64,000 nucleotides of DNA, taken from positions 62,001 to 126,000 of the forward strand of contig JAEZKC010000026.1 of assembly GCA_023436205.1 (NCBI GenBank). Direction: 5' to 3'. The notes below the pieces were generated by a model that had not been told where the DNA came from, made no database searches, and was given only the letters and a program-made list of their open reading frames with translations. Shown here one piece after another: positions 18,751 through 26,545 of this stretch; position 1 is the first letter of the stretch; each line of letters opens with the position of its first letter. Source of the DNA: Fibrobacterota bacterium. Lineage in GTDB: Bacteria; Fibrobacterota; Chitinivibrionia; Chitinivibrionales; Chitinispirillaceae. A program made the translations under genes and the position numbers.

Positions 18751-19044
18751 TCAGTAGAAAATTATATCCTTGATACTGGTGCAGCCGGTTTCCTCTCGGA
18801 TCTTTTTAAGCAGCTGCTCTTTCAAATAAACAAGTTCCTGTCGCCAGGGCGCGGAACTGACTTTGACATATAAAAAACCGTCTTCAACCCGGGTACAATC
18901 GGTCACTGCCCCGATACGCTCTCCGGCAATCTCTTTCCATTTTGCCACCGCTTCCCATTCTTTGCAGATGGTGGAATACCCACGTTCCTGAAGAATGGAT
19001 TGAAGAATGGCTCCCACCTTTGATGGCGGTTCCGAGCGTTTCAC
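18751..19044 (-). CDS. DciA-like (DUF721) replicative helicase loader
   Basis: A 97-residue DUF721 protein. The family includes DciA, the ancestral loader or operator of the DnaB helicase in bacteria lacking DnaC/DnaI. The typical pattern is present: an N-terminal helix (VGAILQSILQERG), a Trp-containing segment (CKEWEAVAKWKEIAGERIGAVTD), then LYVKVSSAPWRQELVYLKEQLLKKI. It starts with GTG overlapping the recF stop (GTGA), so it is translationally coupled. The location between recF and gyrB is the classic one for this family. Confidence 0.85.
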   Translation of the reverse strand: MKRSEPPSKVGAILQSILQERGYSTICKEWEAVAKWKEIAGERIGAVTDCTRVEDGFLYVKVSSAPWRQELVYLKEQLLKKIREETGCTSIKDIIFY

Positions 19045-20135
19045 TGAAGGACCACCTTTCCATTGCTTACAGTACAGCGAAGCACCTGCTCCTGAAGCGG
19101 AGCTTCACACCGGGGAGTGGCGATAAAAACCTGCCCCCGCCCCTGCAAAAGGGGATACACTCTGGAGGTCCTTGTACTGTCCAGTTCAGATACGGCATCA
19201 TCTATAAGGAAAATCATGTTGTCAAGCCTGTGCCGCTCCAGCAGAAGAACTGAAGCAAGTTTCAGTGAGAGTATAAAAGAGCGACACTGCCCCTGCGATC
19301 CGAAGGTCTTGGCAGGCTTCCGATTTAAGAGGAAGCGTAAATCGTCTCTGTGGGGACCAGATGCGGAGAAGCCCATTTCAATATCTTTCTTTCTGCGCTC
19401 TCCCAAGAAATGGAAAAATACATTTTTCCATTCGCTTTTACCACTTAAATCGCACCTCCACCTTGGTTCGTACTCCATATCGGCCAACTCACCCGCCCCG
19501 CTTATTTGCCCGTAGAAATCACTCAGAAGCGGTTTGATCTCTGAAATTACCTCCGCGCGCCTGAAAAAAAGCTCCCCAGCCGCCTCGGCCATAGGCTGTT
19601 CATAAATCTCAAACTGAAGCGAATCTTCAGTTTTCCCCATCAGGCTATTGCGGCAAAGCATCGAATGCCGGTATCTGCCCAAATTTTCGAGATACTGCCG
19701 GTCCATCTGACATATCAGCATATCCAGAAAGCGTCTGCGATTCTCAGGCGGACCGTAAACAAGGTCCAGATCATCAATACCGAATGACACGACCGGACGC
19801 TCACCAAACCACTCGGAAAATGAGTTAACCACACAATCTCGACGTCGCATCACAAGCTTCTTATCCCTACTGAATCCGATGGAAGCTTTGCAATCCTGAC
19901 CATCTTTCAAGCTGAAACATCCTTCCGCAAAACAGCTGTCCGCCTCATGGCTGATCATTGCCGATCTGAGGGCCCCCCTTTGGGACCGACCGGTGCAAAG
20001 AAGATGAATACTTTCCAGCAGGTTGGTTTTACCGGAGCCGTTTAAACCCTCGAATAAAGCCCCCTGAGGCGGAAAATTCAATTCAAGATCAGGATAGTTG
20101 CGGAAGTTCTGAAGTCTCAGATGGTAAAGGTGCAT
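19041..20135 (-). CDS. recF: DNA replication and repair protein RecF
   Basis: SMC-like ATPase that helps load RecA at gaps. The N-terminus is MHLYHLRLQNFRNYPDLEL followed by the Walker A motif EGLNGSGKTNLLESIHLL. The signature region is GSQGQCRSFILSLKLA, and Walker B is MIFLIDDAVSELDSTR. The start at 20135 is set by homology and a GGAGG just upstream; an in-frame extension of 30 codons upstream is not conserved-looking. It is the first gene of the operon with dciA, gyrB, surE and gyrA. dnaA and dnaN, usual neighbours, are not in the window. Confidence 0.95.
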   Translation of the reverse strand: MHLYHLRLQNFRNYPDLELNFPPQGALFEGLNGSGKTNLLESIHLLCTGRSQRGALRSAMISHEADSCFAEGCFSLKDGQDCKASIGFSRDKKLVMRRRDCVVNSFSEWFGERPVVSFGIDDLDLVYGPPENRRRFLDMLICQMDRQYLENLGRYRHSMLCRNSLMGKTEDSLQFEIYEQPMAEAAGELFFRRAEVISEIKPLLSDFYGQISGAGELADMEYEPRWRCDLSGKSEWKNVFFHFLGERRKKDIEMGFSASGPHRDDLRFLLNRKPAKTFGSQGQCRSFILSLKLASVLLLERHRLDNMIFLIDDAVSELDSTRTSRVYPLLQGRGQVFIATPRCEAPLQEQVLRCTVSNGKVVLQ

Positions 20136-20369
20136 AGCCTCCAAATATACTATATAATAATGTATAATAGTACGGTTACCCGCCCGATTTTGTTTCAGCA
20201 AATTCCTATTTTTTGGACGAACCAATCAGCCTACGAGCAAAAGGTACCAAAAATCAGATTTCAGTGGTAGAAACTGGAACTTTGTTGACTCCATAGATGG
20301 CATGAATCATTTTATGCCATTCCTCGGAAACTGAAAAAGGTACTTCATCTGAAAGGATGGCCGACCGAA

Positions 20370-20459
20370 ATGTCGAGCGTTAAAAAGAAGAGAAAAGCAA
20401 AAATCAACCGTCATAAAAGAAAAAAAGCCCGTCGTTCACAGAGGCATAAGAAGAAGTAA
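20370..20459 (+). CDS. 29-residue AURKAIP1/COX24-type small ribosomal protein
   Basis: A very short, extremely basic product beginning MSSVKKKRKAKINRHKRKK and ending SQRHKKK. The pattern S-V-K-K-K-R..K-x-x-x-H-K-R-K-K...R-H-K-K-K is that of the AURKAIP1/COX24 C-terminal domain (DUF1713), known as mitochondrial mS38 and from small bacterial proteins attached to the 30S subunit. ATG is chosen because the homology starts there; an AAGGA lies 12 bases upstream. It is monocistronic and directly followed by a terminator, which supports it being a real, expressed gene. Such genes are usually missed because of their length. Confidence 0.8.
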   Translation: MSSVKKKRKAKINRHKRKKARRSQRHKKK

Positions 20460-20483
20460 GAGCAAGGCAAAAGAGCTTTAAAT

Positions 20484-20516
20484 GCCGGGGGTTCCCAAGA
20501 GTTCCCGGCTTTTTTG
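20484..20516 (+). terminator. Rho-independent terminator of the small ribosomal protein gene
   Basis: GCCGGG (20484-20489) pairs with CCCGGC (20504-20509) and is followed by six T, 25 bp after the stop codon at 20459. Confidence 0.85.
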
Positions 20517-20573
20517 CATTGTTATGAAATAAATCGAATCCCCTCCTTAGTAGTTACGCTCAAGAGATCTCCC

Positions 20574-20589
20574 CGGTCCCTGTTTTGCA
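20574..20589 (+). promoter_or_regulatory. weak sigma-54-like promoter before the BON protein gene
   Basis: GG (20575-20576) and GC (20587-20588) are exactly ten bases apart, with TTTTGCA at the -12 end, but the -24 half (CGGTCCC) is poor. It lies 63 bp before the ATG. Chance occurrence is quite possible. Confidence 0.25.
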
Positions 20590-20651
20590 ATGCCTTTTAA
20601 CAGGCCAAATAGCCTCCATGCCGAATTCTTGTCCATTCATCGAGGTAGCTT

Positions 20652-21323
20652 ATGATTTACAGTAATGAAGAGACAAAAAAGCGCATTATTGATCAGCTTT
20701 TCTGGGATAATCGGGTCGATGCAGCCTCTATCAATGTAGAATTAGCCGATGGTACGGTAAGGCTTTTCGGAAAAGTCGACTCCTGGCTTGCTCATCAGGC
20801 AGCCGAAACCGATGCCTATCTAGTGCCAGGTGTGACAAAGGTTGATAACCTTCTGGTGGTAATGACTCCCCGAGAACACAACCCGCTGTCTCCCGAAGAG
20901 ATCAGCAATGCTTTACGGCATGTTTACGACTGGAACCCAGATCTTGCCGGACAGGATATTATAATTAGTGTCGATGATAAGATGGTCAGGCTTGAAGGGG
21001 CCGTAGATACCTACTGGAAAAAGAAAAGGGCCGAGGAACTGGCAAAAGATATTTCCGGAGTCGCATTTGTTGAAAATCTTCTTACAGTTGTCCCCACTCA
21101 CGATCTGCTGGATGAAATAATTGCCGAAAACATCGAAAACGCCCTTGATAGAAATGTCGACATAGATATGGACACCGTGGATGTTAAAGTTGTGGGTGGT
21201 GAGGTGAGGCTCAGTGGCACAGTTACCGGATGGGCTGCTTATCGAACTGCTCAAAACATAGCGCAATTCACCCCCGGGGTCACCGATGTTAGAAACGATC
21301 TTTCCATTTCCCCGGAATTTTAA
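20652..21323 (+). CDS. triple BON-domain protein
   Basis: A 223-residue protein of three BON (OsmY/secretin-associated) repeats at about residues 1-72, 78-150 and 152-223. Each has the pattern of a helix, a strand (VELADGTVRLFGKVDSWL; VDDKMVRLEGAVDTYW; VVGGEVRLSGTVTGWA) and a final NLL/NDL strand after a conserved Gly-Val. BON domains bind phospholipid membranes or hydrophobic ligands. There is no signal peptide, so a cytoplasmic or membrane-surface role is likely. GAGGT lies six bases before the ATG. Confidence 0.85.
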   Translation: MIYSNEETKKRIIDQLFWDNRVDAASINVELADGTVRLFGKVDSWLAHQAAETDAYLVPGVTKVDNLLVVMTPREHNPLSPEEISNALRHVYDWNPDLAGQDIIISVDDKMVRLEGAVDTYWKKKRAEELAKDISGVAFVENLLTVVPTHDLLDEIIAENIENALDRNVDIDMDTVDVKVVGGEVRLSGTVTGWAAYRTAQNIAQFTPGVTDVRNDLSISPEF

Positions 21324-21411
21324 GGCGGAACTGGTCTGCCGAAAAAGGCCAAATGTTTATTTTTTCAGCGCATTTTGCTTATTGCGTGTATCGTTCTCAG
21401 AACAGTTACTC

Positions 21412-21427
21412 CGGCCCGTTTTTTGCA
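21412..21427 (+). promoter_or_regulatory. candidate sigma-54 promoter of the GINT1-like gene
   Basis: CGGCCCG at -24 and TTTTGCA at -12, with GG (21413-21414) and GC (21425-21426) exactly ten bases apart. The predicted start of transcription is near 21438, 36 bp before the chosen ATG. Five of seven -24 positions and all key -12 positions match. Confidence 0.45.
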
Positions 21428-21473
21428 ACCTACTTAGGCAAGAGCTTTGAATGCAGAAAAGGAGCAGGTTTAT

Positions 21474-22610
21474 ATGGCAACCAGTGGCGTAATGGATCCC
21501 AAACCGGTCAAGTCCTCCGACACCACTTCCGAAAACCAAAAAAAGTCGCGTTTCCGTCACATCAGAAACGGGGCATTCTATTCGGTGGTCGTAAGTTTAG
21601 TTTTTCTGGGGGGAGTCTACATGGGAAGAGAGCGGATCACCCCCTTCATAAACACCCGAAGCGAGTACATGGTGGGGATCTACGCAGGGAATTCACCGCT
21701 TGACCTGAAGCCTGTACCCGGTATTAATCCGGTAATGTCCTCCGATATGGTTACCGATGTAAAAGCCTCTTTCACTGCCGATCCGTTTCTATATAAAAAA
21801 GACGGGATCTGGTATCTATTCTTCGAAATTATGAAATCCGACGACGATAAAGGGGTTATCGCCGTGGCCAGAAGCAGCAACGGGCGAAAATTCGAATATG
21901 ACCGTGTTGTGCTTGAAGAACCATTTCACCTTTCCTATCCTTACGTTTTCGAATACGAAAATGAATACTACATGATTCCTGAAAGCCAGATGGACTATTC
22001 TATCAGTTTGTATAAAACGGACAATTTTCCTTACGGCTGGAAAAAGGAGCAAACTCTGATTGAGGGGAACTTTCTTGATCCTTCTTTGGTACATTACAAA
22101 AACGACTGGTATCTTTTTGCGGCAGACCGCAACGATGTTCTGCACCTTTTCTGGGCTGAGGATCTTAAGGGACCCTGGAAGACTCACGAAGCCAGCCCCA
22201 TTATAAAAACGGATCTGGAAAATGCTCGTCCGGGCGGTCGCATGATTGTTATGGGAGACACGGTGATCCGTTATGCGCAAAACTGTAAACCTCAATACGG
22301 ATGGGAAATCAATGCTTTTTTGATTACCGATCTTTCGCCGAACAGCTATAGTGAAATCCCCTTTGCTGGAAACCCTCTTTTGAAGGGCTCTGGCGTTTAC
22401 AGTGACTGGAACGGAATACGAATGCACCAGATAGATCCCCATCAGCTGGAAGATGGAACATGGATTGCAGCTGTCGACGGAGTGGGGAAATGGCGAGAGT
22501 TCGGTTTTGGGTTTTTCGGAAACAGAAGGGCTGTATCTTTGGGACCAAAAGTGGTGGTCAAAAACCCTTACGCAAGTTTCAGTACAACACAAGTACATAC
22601 CAGAGAATAA
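21474..22610 (+). CDS. membrane-anchored beta-propeller protein, GINT1 N-terminal-like
   Basis: A cytoplasmic N-terminal tail is followed by one transmembrane helix (about residues 35-52, FYSVVVSLVFLGGVYMG). The extracytoplasmic domain of about 320 residues has the five-bladed propeller look of GH43-type folds: repeated DPFLYKKDGIWYLFFE, YPYVFEYENEYYMIPES, DPSLVHYKNDWYLFAAD. The pattern matches the N-terminal domain of plant glucosamine inositolphosphorylceramide transferase 1, also found beside bacterial glycosyltransferase and glycan genes. I see no GT domain. The ATG at 21474 (nine bases after GGAG) is preferred over an upstream TTG. Its role is probably glycan binding or processing at the surface. 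Confidence 0.7.
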   Translation: MATSGVMDPKPVKSSDTTSENQKKSRFRHIRNGAFYSVVVSLVFLGGVYMGRERITPFINTRSEYMVGIYAGNSPLDLKPVPGINPVMSSDMVTDVKASFTADPFLYKKDGIWYLFFEIMKSDDDKGVIAVARSSNGRKFEYDRVVLEEPFHLSYPYVFEYENEYYMIPESQMDYSISLYKTDNFPYGWKKEQTLIEGNFLDPSLVHYKNDWYLFAADRNDVLHLFWAEDLKGPWKTHEASPIIKTDLENARPGGRMIVMGDTVIRYAQNCKPQYGWEINAFLITDLSPNSYSEIPFAGNPLLKGSGVYSDWNGIRMHQIDPHQLEDGTWIAAVDGVGKWREFGFGFFGNRRAVSLGPKVVVKNPYASFSTTQVHTRE

Positions 22611-22768
22611 ATCCGAATCTCTTTTACCTTAGTGCATGATATTATAACGTCTTTGGCGGTTTCTTTCCTGTATTATCCCATATAGACGGCTATCTCTTGG
22701 CAGCAGTTCATTTTCGCTGTTTCGCAGCTTTTGTGAAAATTGGGAATTGATCAATCGAAAATTTGAAA

Positions 22769-22808
22769 ATCAACTCTTAATGTGATTATTGGAGTTGATC
22801 TGTTTTTT
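22769..22808 (+). terminator. possible terminator after the propeller gene
   Basis: ATCAACTC (22769-22776) and GAGTTGAT (22792-22799) flank a 15-base loop and are followed by TTTTTT at 22803-22808. It lies 160 bp after the stop, so it could also be part of the next gene's leader. The stem is AT-rich and only moderately stable. Confidence 0.45.
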
Positions 22809-22890
22809 AGAGCCCTGTCTTTTAAGAGCTCAAGCTTCATTGTACCGGAAAATTGACTAATAATCGCTTTTCGCAATTATAGGAGAATTT

Positions 22891-24732
22891 ATGTGGGAGT
22901 CGGAATTCGCAGATTTGAAGAAGTGGTCTACCGAAGAAAAGGTAAAAAAGGTATTTATAAGCAGACTTAAGGCTGAAGAGATAGAGAGGATACAGTTGCT
23001 CTACTGGAGGGAGCATTGTCTGGAATGCGCTCCTCCCGATTGTTATCACACCTGTCCTTTGTACGAAAAGCGCAGAGACAAGCGATGTGTACGGGTGGCA
23101 TATGGAATCTGTCAAAACAGAGACCTCCAGGGACTTTTTAAATTCGGAGCTGACATACGATTCAAAAAATGGGCAAAACTTGGAACATTTCTCTACCCGT
23201 CAGCATTGAAAGTGGAGAATGCCCAGAAGTATCAGCAGTTTGATATAAAATCATCACTTGTAATCAATATCCTGTTTAACATCACAAACCCCTTCAATCC
23301 TCTCGACCTGTTACGAATCAAATTCCACAACCCTCAACGTCAGCTTTTCAAAGCACAAACATTTGTAAGAGAAAAACTGCTCCAAAAAATTCCGACTGAC
23401 AGCCAGTTGCAGTTTGATTGTTTTGTCATTGAATGCTTTTCTTTTGAGAAATCACATTTCAATCTGATAGTTGAGCACACGTCACAGGAGTCTACCTTCA
23501 GAGATTCTGTAATTATTCAGCCCGGGCATAACTACCACGAGATATCAGCAAGCAAATTCGGTTCAGAGTACCCCAAGGGAAGTCTGGTAGTTTACCCGGA
23601 AAATGATCTTCAGGCCAGGCTCATATTCACCTGGCTTGATATGGTTAAGAAGAAAGCCACTCCGAGTGTAACTGTCAGTCATGAACGGCCTTCGGAAAAG
23701 GTAAAATGCGTAGCATGGGATCTTGACAACACGCTATGGCCCGGAGTTCTAATTGATAAAGGGAAGGAAGAAATTTCGATCTCCTCTGAAATCATTGACA
23801 TTATCAAAAGATTGGACGAACGGGGGATTATCCAGACAATTGTCAGTAAAAATGAACATACAGAGGCATGGGATGTGATTAAAAAGCATCATCTTGAAGA
23901 ATACTTCCTTTACCCGGCAATAAACTGGGCACCAAAGAGTTCAAATCTGCGTCAAATTGCTGAAAAAATAAACATCAACATCGATACATTTGCCTTGATT
24001 GATGACTCTCCATTTGAACGGGCCGAAGTGGAATCTGTTTTGCCCCAGGTACGGATCTATACTGAAAAAGAGATTTTCAGGATTCTCGGCTACAATGAAT
24101 TTGATGTTCCTGTTACTGAAGCAAGCAGGGAGAGAAGAAAGAGTTATCTGGTTCAGATGCAGAGAGAAACGGTTCAGGAGCAGTTCCGTGGAGATTACAG
24201 GGCGTTTCTACGAGACTGCCAGATGAATTTGCGTATCTTTTATCCAGATCAGGAACACCATGTCAAGCGATGTTTGGAACTTGTTCAAAGATCAAACCAG
24301 CTGAATCTGTCAACTAAAAGGTACTCCGAAGGTGAATTTCGTGAACTTATAACCAGTCAAAACGTCAGTACCTTTGCTCTACACTGTACCGATCGATTCG
24401 GAGACTACGGAATAATCGGGTTTGCCAGCGTTGATGAGAGGGGAAAAAGTCCGCAACTTTTGGATTTTGTCATCTCCTGCAGAGTGGCACAGAAAAGAGT
24501 TGAGCATGCTTTTATTGAGTGGTTGGGTAAGAGGGAGAAAGCAAGAGGATATTTTCACCTGATCGCGGCCTTATTTAAGACAAAAAAGAATGGACCTTTG
24601 GTGAGAGTCTTTGAGGAGATGCCGTTTCAGGTTAAAAATCAGGACGGAGAATCTATCACGTATGAACTTGATCTAAATAATTTGAATCCAGTTGAAGATA
24701 TCATAACCATTATAGACGAAACGACCAAATAG
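22891..24732 (+). CDS. FkbH-like HAD-IIIC protein with Cys-rich N-terminal domain
   Basis: A 613-residue multidomain protein. The central HAD domain (about 270-400) has the nucleophile motif DLDNT at 277-281 and the acidic pair Asp371-Asp372 in ALIDDSPFER. The C-terminal part (about 430-590; LVQRSNQLNLSTKRY, FGDYGIIGF) matches the acyltransferase-like second half of FkbH proteins, which load glyceryl or related units onto carriers. Unusually, the N-terminus has six Cys (43, 46, 51, 55, 66, 74: CLECAPPDCYHTC and two more), likely a metal site, followed by a beta-rich stretch. With the deacetylase 21 bp downstream, it probably acts in surface glycan modification. The substrate is unknown. Confidence 0.8.
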   Translation: MWESEFADLKKWSTEEKVKKVFISRLKAEEIERIQLLYWREHCLECAPPDCYHTCPLYEKRRDKRCVRVAYGICQNRDLQGLFKFGADIRFKKWAKLGTFLYPSALKVENAQKYQQFDIKSSLVINILFNITNPFNPLDLLRIKFHNPQRQLFKAQTFVREKLLQKIPTDSQLQFDCFVIECFSFEKSHFNLIVEHTSQESTFRDSVIIQPGHNYHEISASKFGSEYPKGSLVVYPENDLQARLIFTWLDMVKKKATPSVTVSHERPSEKVKCVAWDLDNTLWPGVLIDKGKEEISISSEIIDIIKRLDERGIIQTIVSKNEHTEAWDVIKKHHLEEYFLYPAINWAPKSSNLRQIAEKININIDTFALIDDSPFERAEVESVLPQVRIYTEKEIFRILGYNEFDVPVTEASRERRKSYLVQMQRETVQEQFRGDYRAFLRDCQMNLRIFYPDQEHHVKRCLELVQRSNQLNLSTKRYSEGEFRELITSQNVSTFALHCTDRFGDYGIIGFASVDERGKSPQLLDFVISCRVAQKRVEHAFIEWLGKREKARGYFHLIAALFKTKKNGPLVRVFEEMPFQVKNQDGESITYELDLNNLNPVEDIITIIDETTK

Positions 24733-24753
24733 AAGTAAAAAACGGGGGGACGT

Positions 24754-25515
24754 ATGCTGATCATTAATGCCGATGACTGGGGTTCATCCAGGCAGATCAC
24801 ATCGAGAATTGAAGAATGTTTTGACGCCGGTGTTGTAGATACAGTCAGTGCGATGGTATTCATGAGTGATTCGGAGAGGGCTGCGCAGCTGAGCACAGCA
24901 AAGAGTATCGAAACTGGATTGCACCTGAATTTGACAACTCCGTTTGACTCTGGTCGTGTTTCAGACCGGCTTCTAGCCAGTCAGCAGAAAGTGATTAAAT
25001 ACCTGCGTAGAAACAGAGTTGCCCCCTATTTGTACAACCCGATTCTGGGTAAAGATTTTGATTACCTTTTTAAAGCACAATATGATGAATTTTACCGGCT
25101 ATACGGAATTCCTCCATCCAGAATAGATGGCCATAACCATATGCACCTTTGCGCCAATGTCCTTCTGGGGAATTTTATTCCCATGCGAACAAAAGTCCGC
25201 AGGAGTTTCTATTTTGAAAAGAGAGAAAAAGGACTCGTAAATCGCTCATTGCGCTTTGTGGTCGATTCCATGCTTCAGAAAAAATATATCTGCACCGATT
25301 ACTTTCTCCATATCGGGCAGTTCTGCCATAAAGGGGTTAAAGGTATTTGGAACTTGCAAAAACTTCAGGATCTTGCGAGGAGAGCGGACGTAGAACTCCT
25401 CCTTCACCCTCATCAAGATATCGATTATAAGTATGTAATGAATCCTGAATTTTTGGATGCCATTTCAGCGATTCCGAGAGGTAAGCATAAGAGGATCAAT
25501 GAAATTGAGCATTGA
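24754..25515 (+). CDS. ChbG/HpnK (YdjC) family polysaccharide deacetylase
   Basis: Metal-dependent carbohydrate deacetylase of 253 residues. The metal-binding Asp-Asp is in LIINADDWGSS, the conserved TGLHLNLT carries the first His, and RIDGHNHMHL the next. The late LLLHPHQD completes the site. Family members deacetylate chitooligosaccharides or the N-acetylglucosamine of hopanoid or other lipids. It follows the FkbH-like gene by 21 bp and probably works on the same glycan. The stop codon is four bases from the end of the convergent srkA gene, with no visible terminator between. Confidence 0.85.
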   Translation: MLIINADDWGSSRQITSRIEECFDAGVVDTVSAMVFMSDSERAAQLSTAKSIETGLHLNLTTPFDSGRVSDRLLASQQKVIKYLRRNRVAPYLYNPILGKDFDYLFKAQYDEFYRLYGIPPSRIDGHNHMHLCANVLLGNFIPMRTKVRRSFYFEKREKGLVNRSLRFVVDSMLQKKYICTDYFLHIGQFCHKGVKGIWNLQKLQDLARRADVELLLHPHQDIDYKYVMNPEFLDAISAIPRGKHKRINEIEH

Positions 25516-25518
25516 CAA

Positions 25519-26511
25519 TCAATAGGTTTCATCAGACCAGGAGTCAGTGGATTGATCAAGCACAAACCCCATCTGTTCCCTTAAATCATGTATCTCTTTT
25601 GACCAGAAAGCGTCACTTCCCCAGTCGGGGAAATTGCGTCTGAACTGAAAATCATTTCGCTGACGACTGCACCAGGAGAGAAAGTAGATCATGCGCATTG
25701 CCCTCAACGATTCGATACAGCGCAGAGATAACCTGTTGAGATGACGAAACTGCTCATAACCGGTGAGGAAAAGATCAATTTCGCGAGTGCACTGCTGCGG
25801 CCTGTCGGGTAGAAGCAGCCAAAGGTCCTGCACCGGTGGCCCCATAGCCATATCATCAAAATCAATAAGCACTAACCCCTCTTCGAGACGGTCAAGAATA
25901 TTTCCCATATGGCAGTCACCGTGGATACGAATCACTTCCAGCTTTTCAAAAAGCGGGAAACTGGAATCTATGATCCTCATTGCAGTGTCTCGATAAGCCT
26001 GCCTATAAGCTCCAGGTATCACTTCAGAAAACAGATGCAGCACATCGGTAGTGGCGGAGAACTGCGGGTCGATTCTTACTCTGGAAACTGCAGTTCGTTT
26101 TTCTCCAGCCAAGTGCATACGGGCTATAAGCGAGCCTATTCTTACCCAATCTCTGTCTTCAGTGATCTCAAGCTGTCTTCCAGAACGTTTGGGGAAAAGC
26201 GCAAAGTAGATATCATCAAACCTGTCGAGTGTTTCCCCGTTCTGAAGAAGAAGCGGGGAGACCACCGGGATTTCTATTTCTGCGCAATCAAGTATAAACC
26301 GATGTTCATCGAGCAGGGCGTCTTTATCCCACCGCCCGGGCCGATAAAATTTGGCAACCATTTTGGTGCCATCAATTCCACGAAGTTCATAAACTCGATT
26401 AATATAGCTTGGAAGTGGTGCAATGAGAGCGGTAAGTTTATTCCCTAGAGCCTTTTCAACAGCATTGAGAATCGCATCCGGCACAAGTTTTTCGAATGTC
26501 TTTACATCCAT
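25519..26511 (-). CDS. srkA: stress response kinase A-like (YihE/SrkA) protein kinase
   Basis: A 330-residue aminoglycoside-phosphotransferase-fold kinase. The ATP lysine is in TKMVAKFYRPGRW, and the catalytic Brenner motif is IRIHGDCHMGNIL. The metal-binding motif is VLIDFDDMAMGPPVQDLWLLLP, a string very characteristic of SrkA, a Ser/Thr kinase that protects against stress-related death in Escherichia coli. Length fits the 328 residues of that protein. It lies 35 bp after the Sua5-like gene, whose sequence suggests a specialised partner, and both follow accC. Confidence 0.88.
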   Translation of the reverse strand: MDVKTFEKLVPDAILNAVEKALGNKLTALIAPLPSYINRVYELRGIDGTKMVAKFYRPGRWDKDALLDEHRFILDCAEIEIPVVSPLLLQNGETLDRFDDIYFALFPKRSGRQLEITEDRDWVRIGSLIARMHLAGEKRTAVSRVRIDPQFSATTDVLHLFSEVIPGAYRQAYRDTAMRIIDSSFPLFEKLEVIRIHGDCHMGNILDRLEEGLVLIDFDDMAMGPPVQDLWLLLPDRPQQCTREIDLFLTGYEQFRHLNRLSLRCIESLRAMRMIYFLSWCSRQRNDFQFRRNFPDWGSDAFWSKEIHDLREQMGFVLDQSTDSWSDETY

Positions 26512-26545
26512 TATTCATTCCTGACAAAGCATAGATGAGCAGATT

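Noticed and set aside
21816..22598. 260-codon open frame opposite the GINT1-like gene
   Set aside because: Antisense to a gene with signature blades and a transmembrane anchor. No ribosome site or domain was seen.
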